Part shown: positions 62,803 through 64,000 of the stretch, piece by piece
Layout of the letters: every line of letters starts with the position of its first letter
How positions within the stretch are numbered: the first letter of the stretch is position 1
Assembly: GCA_910579205.1 (NCBI GenBank)
Contig: CAJTTD010000002.1
Location: 124,001 to 188,000 of the forward strand
Direction: 5' to 3'
DNA: 64,000 bases
From: an uncultured Christensenella sp.
GTDB taxonomy: Bacteria > Bacillota > Clostridia > Christensenellales > Pumilibacteraceae
Notes under the pieces: generated by a model
What the model was told of the DNA's origin: nothing
What the model saw: the letters and a program-made list of their open reading frames with translations, nothing else
The model's database searches: none
Position numbers and translations under genes: made by a program

Positions 62803-63791
62803 GCGTAGACGCCGTTAAAAAGTATGCCGATGTTTTCGAGCGTTTGAGCGCCGTAACGGCGTTATGTCCCGAAAATACGGCAAGCGCATACTTGCTCGGC
62901 GGCGAGGATCAAGACGGGCTAAACGTAACGGCTCGGCTTGTAGCCGCTAAATTGGGCGGCATACCGATGTCGCAAGCCTTTGACGACAACGCGGATATCA
63001 TAGTTTATCCGCAAGCATCCGCGCCCAAAAAGACGGGCAAGTCTAAGAAATCGGATGGCGAAAAGACCCGCCGCGTCATAACCGTAGACGACGTGCGCGA
63101 GATAGTGGGGGCGTTGTATTTGACTCCGTTTCGGCTTGCGAAACGATTTTTTATAATAGAAAACGCAGACACTATGAGCGAGATATGCCAGAACAAGCTG
63201 CTCAAATCGTTGGAAGAGCCGCCGCCGTGCGCATGCTTTATACTCTGCGCTTGCGGAAAACTTTTGCAGACGGTAGAGTCGCGTTGCAATAGGATAGATA
63301 TCCCGCCGTTTTCAGTAGATACGGTAACCGAGCTGTTGTCGCGGCATCACCGCGACGCGAAAGCTGTAGCGCTCGCGGCAAGAGCGAGCCGCGGTAATAT
63401 AGGCATGGCGGAGCAGATAATGGCAGATCCCGAGTTCGGCGCGACGTATTCCGCGGCATTGGAAATACTGCGACTGTCGTCGGGAAGCAAGATGTTCGCG
63501 CATTGCGCCGCCGTATACGAAAAGTTTTCCAAAGAGCGCGACGACGCGGTGCTCGGCGTAATGGAATATCTGCTCGCAGACGTGGCGCGTATGCTTGCGG
63601 GCGCGGAGATGGTGTTCGATGTAAACGACGTCGGTTCGGTAGCGGACGGGTTTACTCCGCTGTCGGCAGCGCGCAGTGCGGAGTTTGTGCGCACGGCAAG
63701 GCGCAAACTTGCGTCCAACTGCATGCCGACCGCAGTTATGGACGAAATGATCTTAAAGATGATGGAGGAAAAAGCGATATGCCTAAGGTAG
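62799..63791 (+). CDS. holB: DNA polymerase III delta' subunit
   Basis: 330 aa from ATG 62799 (ATGA overlap with tmk; an earlier in-frame start lies inside tmk). Clamp-loader subunit. AAA+-like: VDDVREIVGALYLTPF, FFIIENADTMSEICQNKLLKSLEEPP, CNRIDIPPF. The region corresponding to Walker A (LLGGEDQDGL) is not a P-loop, as expected of delta'. Gene order tmk-holB-ricT matches Firmicutes, though yaaQ/yaaR-type genes are missing between. Confidence 0.92.
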   Translation: MSVDAVKKYADVFERLSAVTALCPENTASAYLLGGEDQDGLNVTARLVAAKLGGIPMSQAFDDNADIIVYPQASAPKKTGKSKKSDGEKTRRVITVDDVREIVGALYLTPFRLAKRFFIIENADTMSEICQNKLLKSLEEPPPCACFILCACGKLLQTVESRCNRIDIPPFSVDTVTELLSRHHRDAKAVALAARASRGNIGMAEQIMADPEFGATYSAALEILRLSSGSKMFAHCAAVYEKFSKERDDAVLGVMEYLLADVARMLAGAEMVFDVNDVGSVADGFTPLSAARSAEFVRTARRKLASNCMPTAVMDEMILKMMEEKAICLR

Positions 63792-64000
63792 TGGGAGTTA
63801 GATTCGGCACTTCGCCGCGCGTATATTATTTTTCGCCCGCGGAAGACGAAACTTACGATAAAGGCGATAAAGTTATAGTGGAAACACAGCGCGGAGTGGA
63901 GATAGCCGCGGTCGTTCAGCCTATTCACGACGTTGAAGAGAGCGCGGTCGTCGCGCCGCTTAAGCCTATCACGCGTAAAGCGACCGAGGAAGATATTCAA
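63779..64000 (+). CDS. ricT: RicT/YaaT (PSP1 domain) protein, 5' part
   Basis: 74 codons to the window edge, overlapping holB by 13 bp. Opening KVVGVRFGTSPRVYYFSP and GDKVIVETQRGVEIAAV are typical of PSP1 proteins. In Bacillus YaaT/RicT works with RlbA/YmcA (RicA, RicF) in RNA processing and sporulation phosphorelay control. Truncated only by the window. Confidence 0.9.
   Translation, partial: MPKVVGVRFGTSPRVYYFSPAEDETYDKGDKVIVETQRGVEIAAVVQPIHDVEESAVVAPLKPITRKATEEDIQ

Noticed and set aside
1..64000. tRNA, rRNA, riboswitch, insertion sequence and prophage genes
   Set aside because: Looked for in all intergenic regions; no cloverleaf, T-box, transposase, integrase or attachment-site duplication was recognised.

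Overview
The window reads as the chromosome of a spore-forming or sporulation-descended Firmicute, most likely a gut Clostridia lineage (Christensenellales-like is my guess, not proven). The grounds are a SpoIIID regulator, Bacillus-like origin-proximal gene pairs (tilS-hpt, trmN6-rsmI, glmU-prs, greA-lysS, rpsF-ssb-rpsR, tmk-holB-ricT), many diacyl lipoproteins, an ABC/GH13 starch locus and C-terminal SEC-C zinc-type SecA. Base composition is near 50% G+C, with frequent ATA isoleucine codons. No tRNA, rRNA, CRISPR array or insertion sequence was recognised.

Layout. 0-7 kb: a P-type cation ATPase, an LRAT/NlpC-like lipoprotein, a small membrane protein, uracil permease plus upp, and a small zinc protein. 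7-13.5 kb: pheA, then secA-prfB-tsaD and a membrane protein. 13.6-20 kb: an amidase-like peptidoglycan-binding protein, an alcohol/aldehyde dehydrogenase operon under a promoter with twin operators, and a copper ATPase with a fused C-terminal chaperone domain. 20-25 kb: a 1231-residue membrane-anchored protein with four repeated modules, and a nucleoside hydrolase. 25-34 kb: a maltodextrin operon (binding protein, two permeases, GH13 enzyme, type I pullulanase). 34-42 kb: rpoB-rpoC. 42-45 kb: tilS, hpt, trmN6, rsmI. 45-48.6 kb: an AT-richer accessory island, an XRE repressor divergent from a BspA-like leucine-rich-repeat lipoprotein. 48.7-64 kb: dnaA, DUF1934, an MBL hydrolase, a DUF2089 pair, rpsF-ssb-rpsR, an ABC-F protein, a shortened GlmU, prs, spoIIID, an enlarged GreA, lysS, a decarboxylase-fold protein, tmk, holB and the start of ricT.

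The most unusual signals. (1) Near-consensus sigma-A promoters with 17-bp spacers lie only 6-9 nt upstream of the start codon of seven genes, including dnaA, tilS, pheA and the glmU-like gene, which predicts routine leaderless mRNAs. (2) The copper ATPase carries a strong internal Shine-Dalgarno and in-frame ATG exactly at its C-terminal CopZ-like domain, and reads DKTAT instead of DKTGT. (3) GreA contains an insertion of about 95 residues in its C-terminal domain. (4) GlmU lacks the catalytic front of its uridyltransferase domain. (5) A four-repeat envelope protein of unknown function is present. (6) Several promoters carry clear duplicated operator sequences. All family assignments were made by eye from motifs; no search was run.
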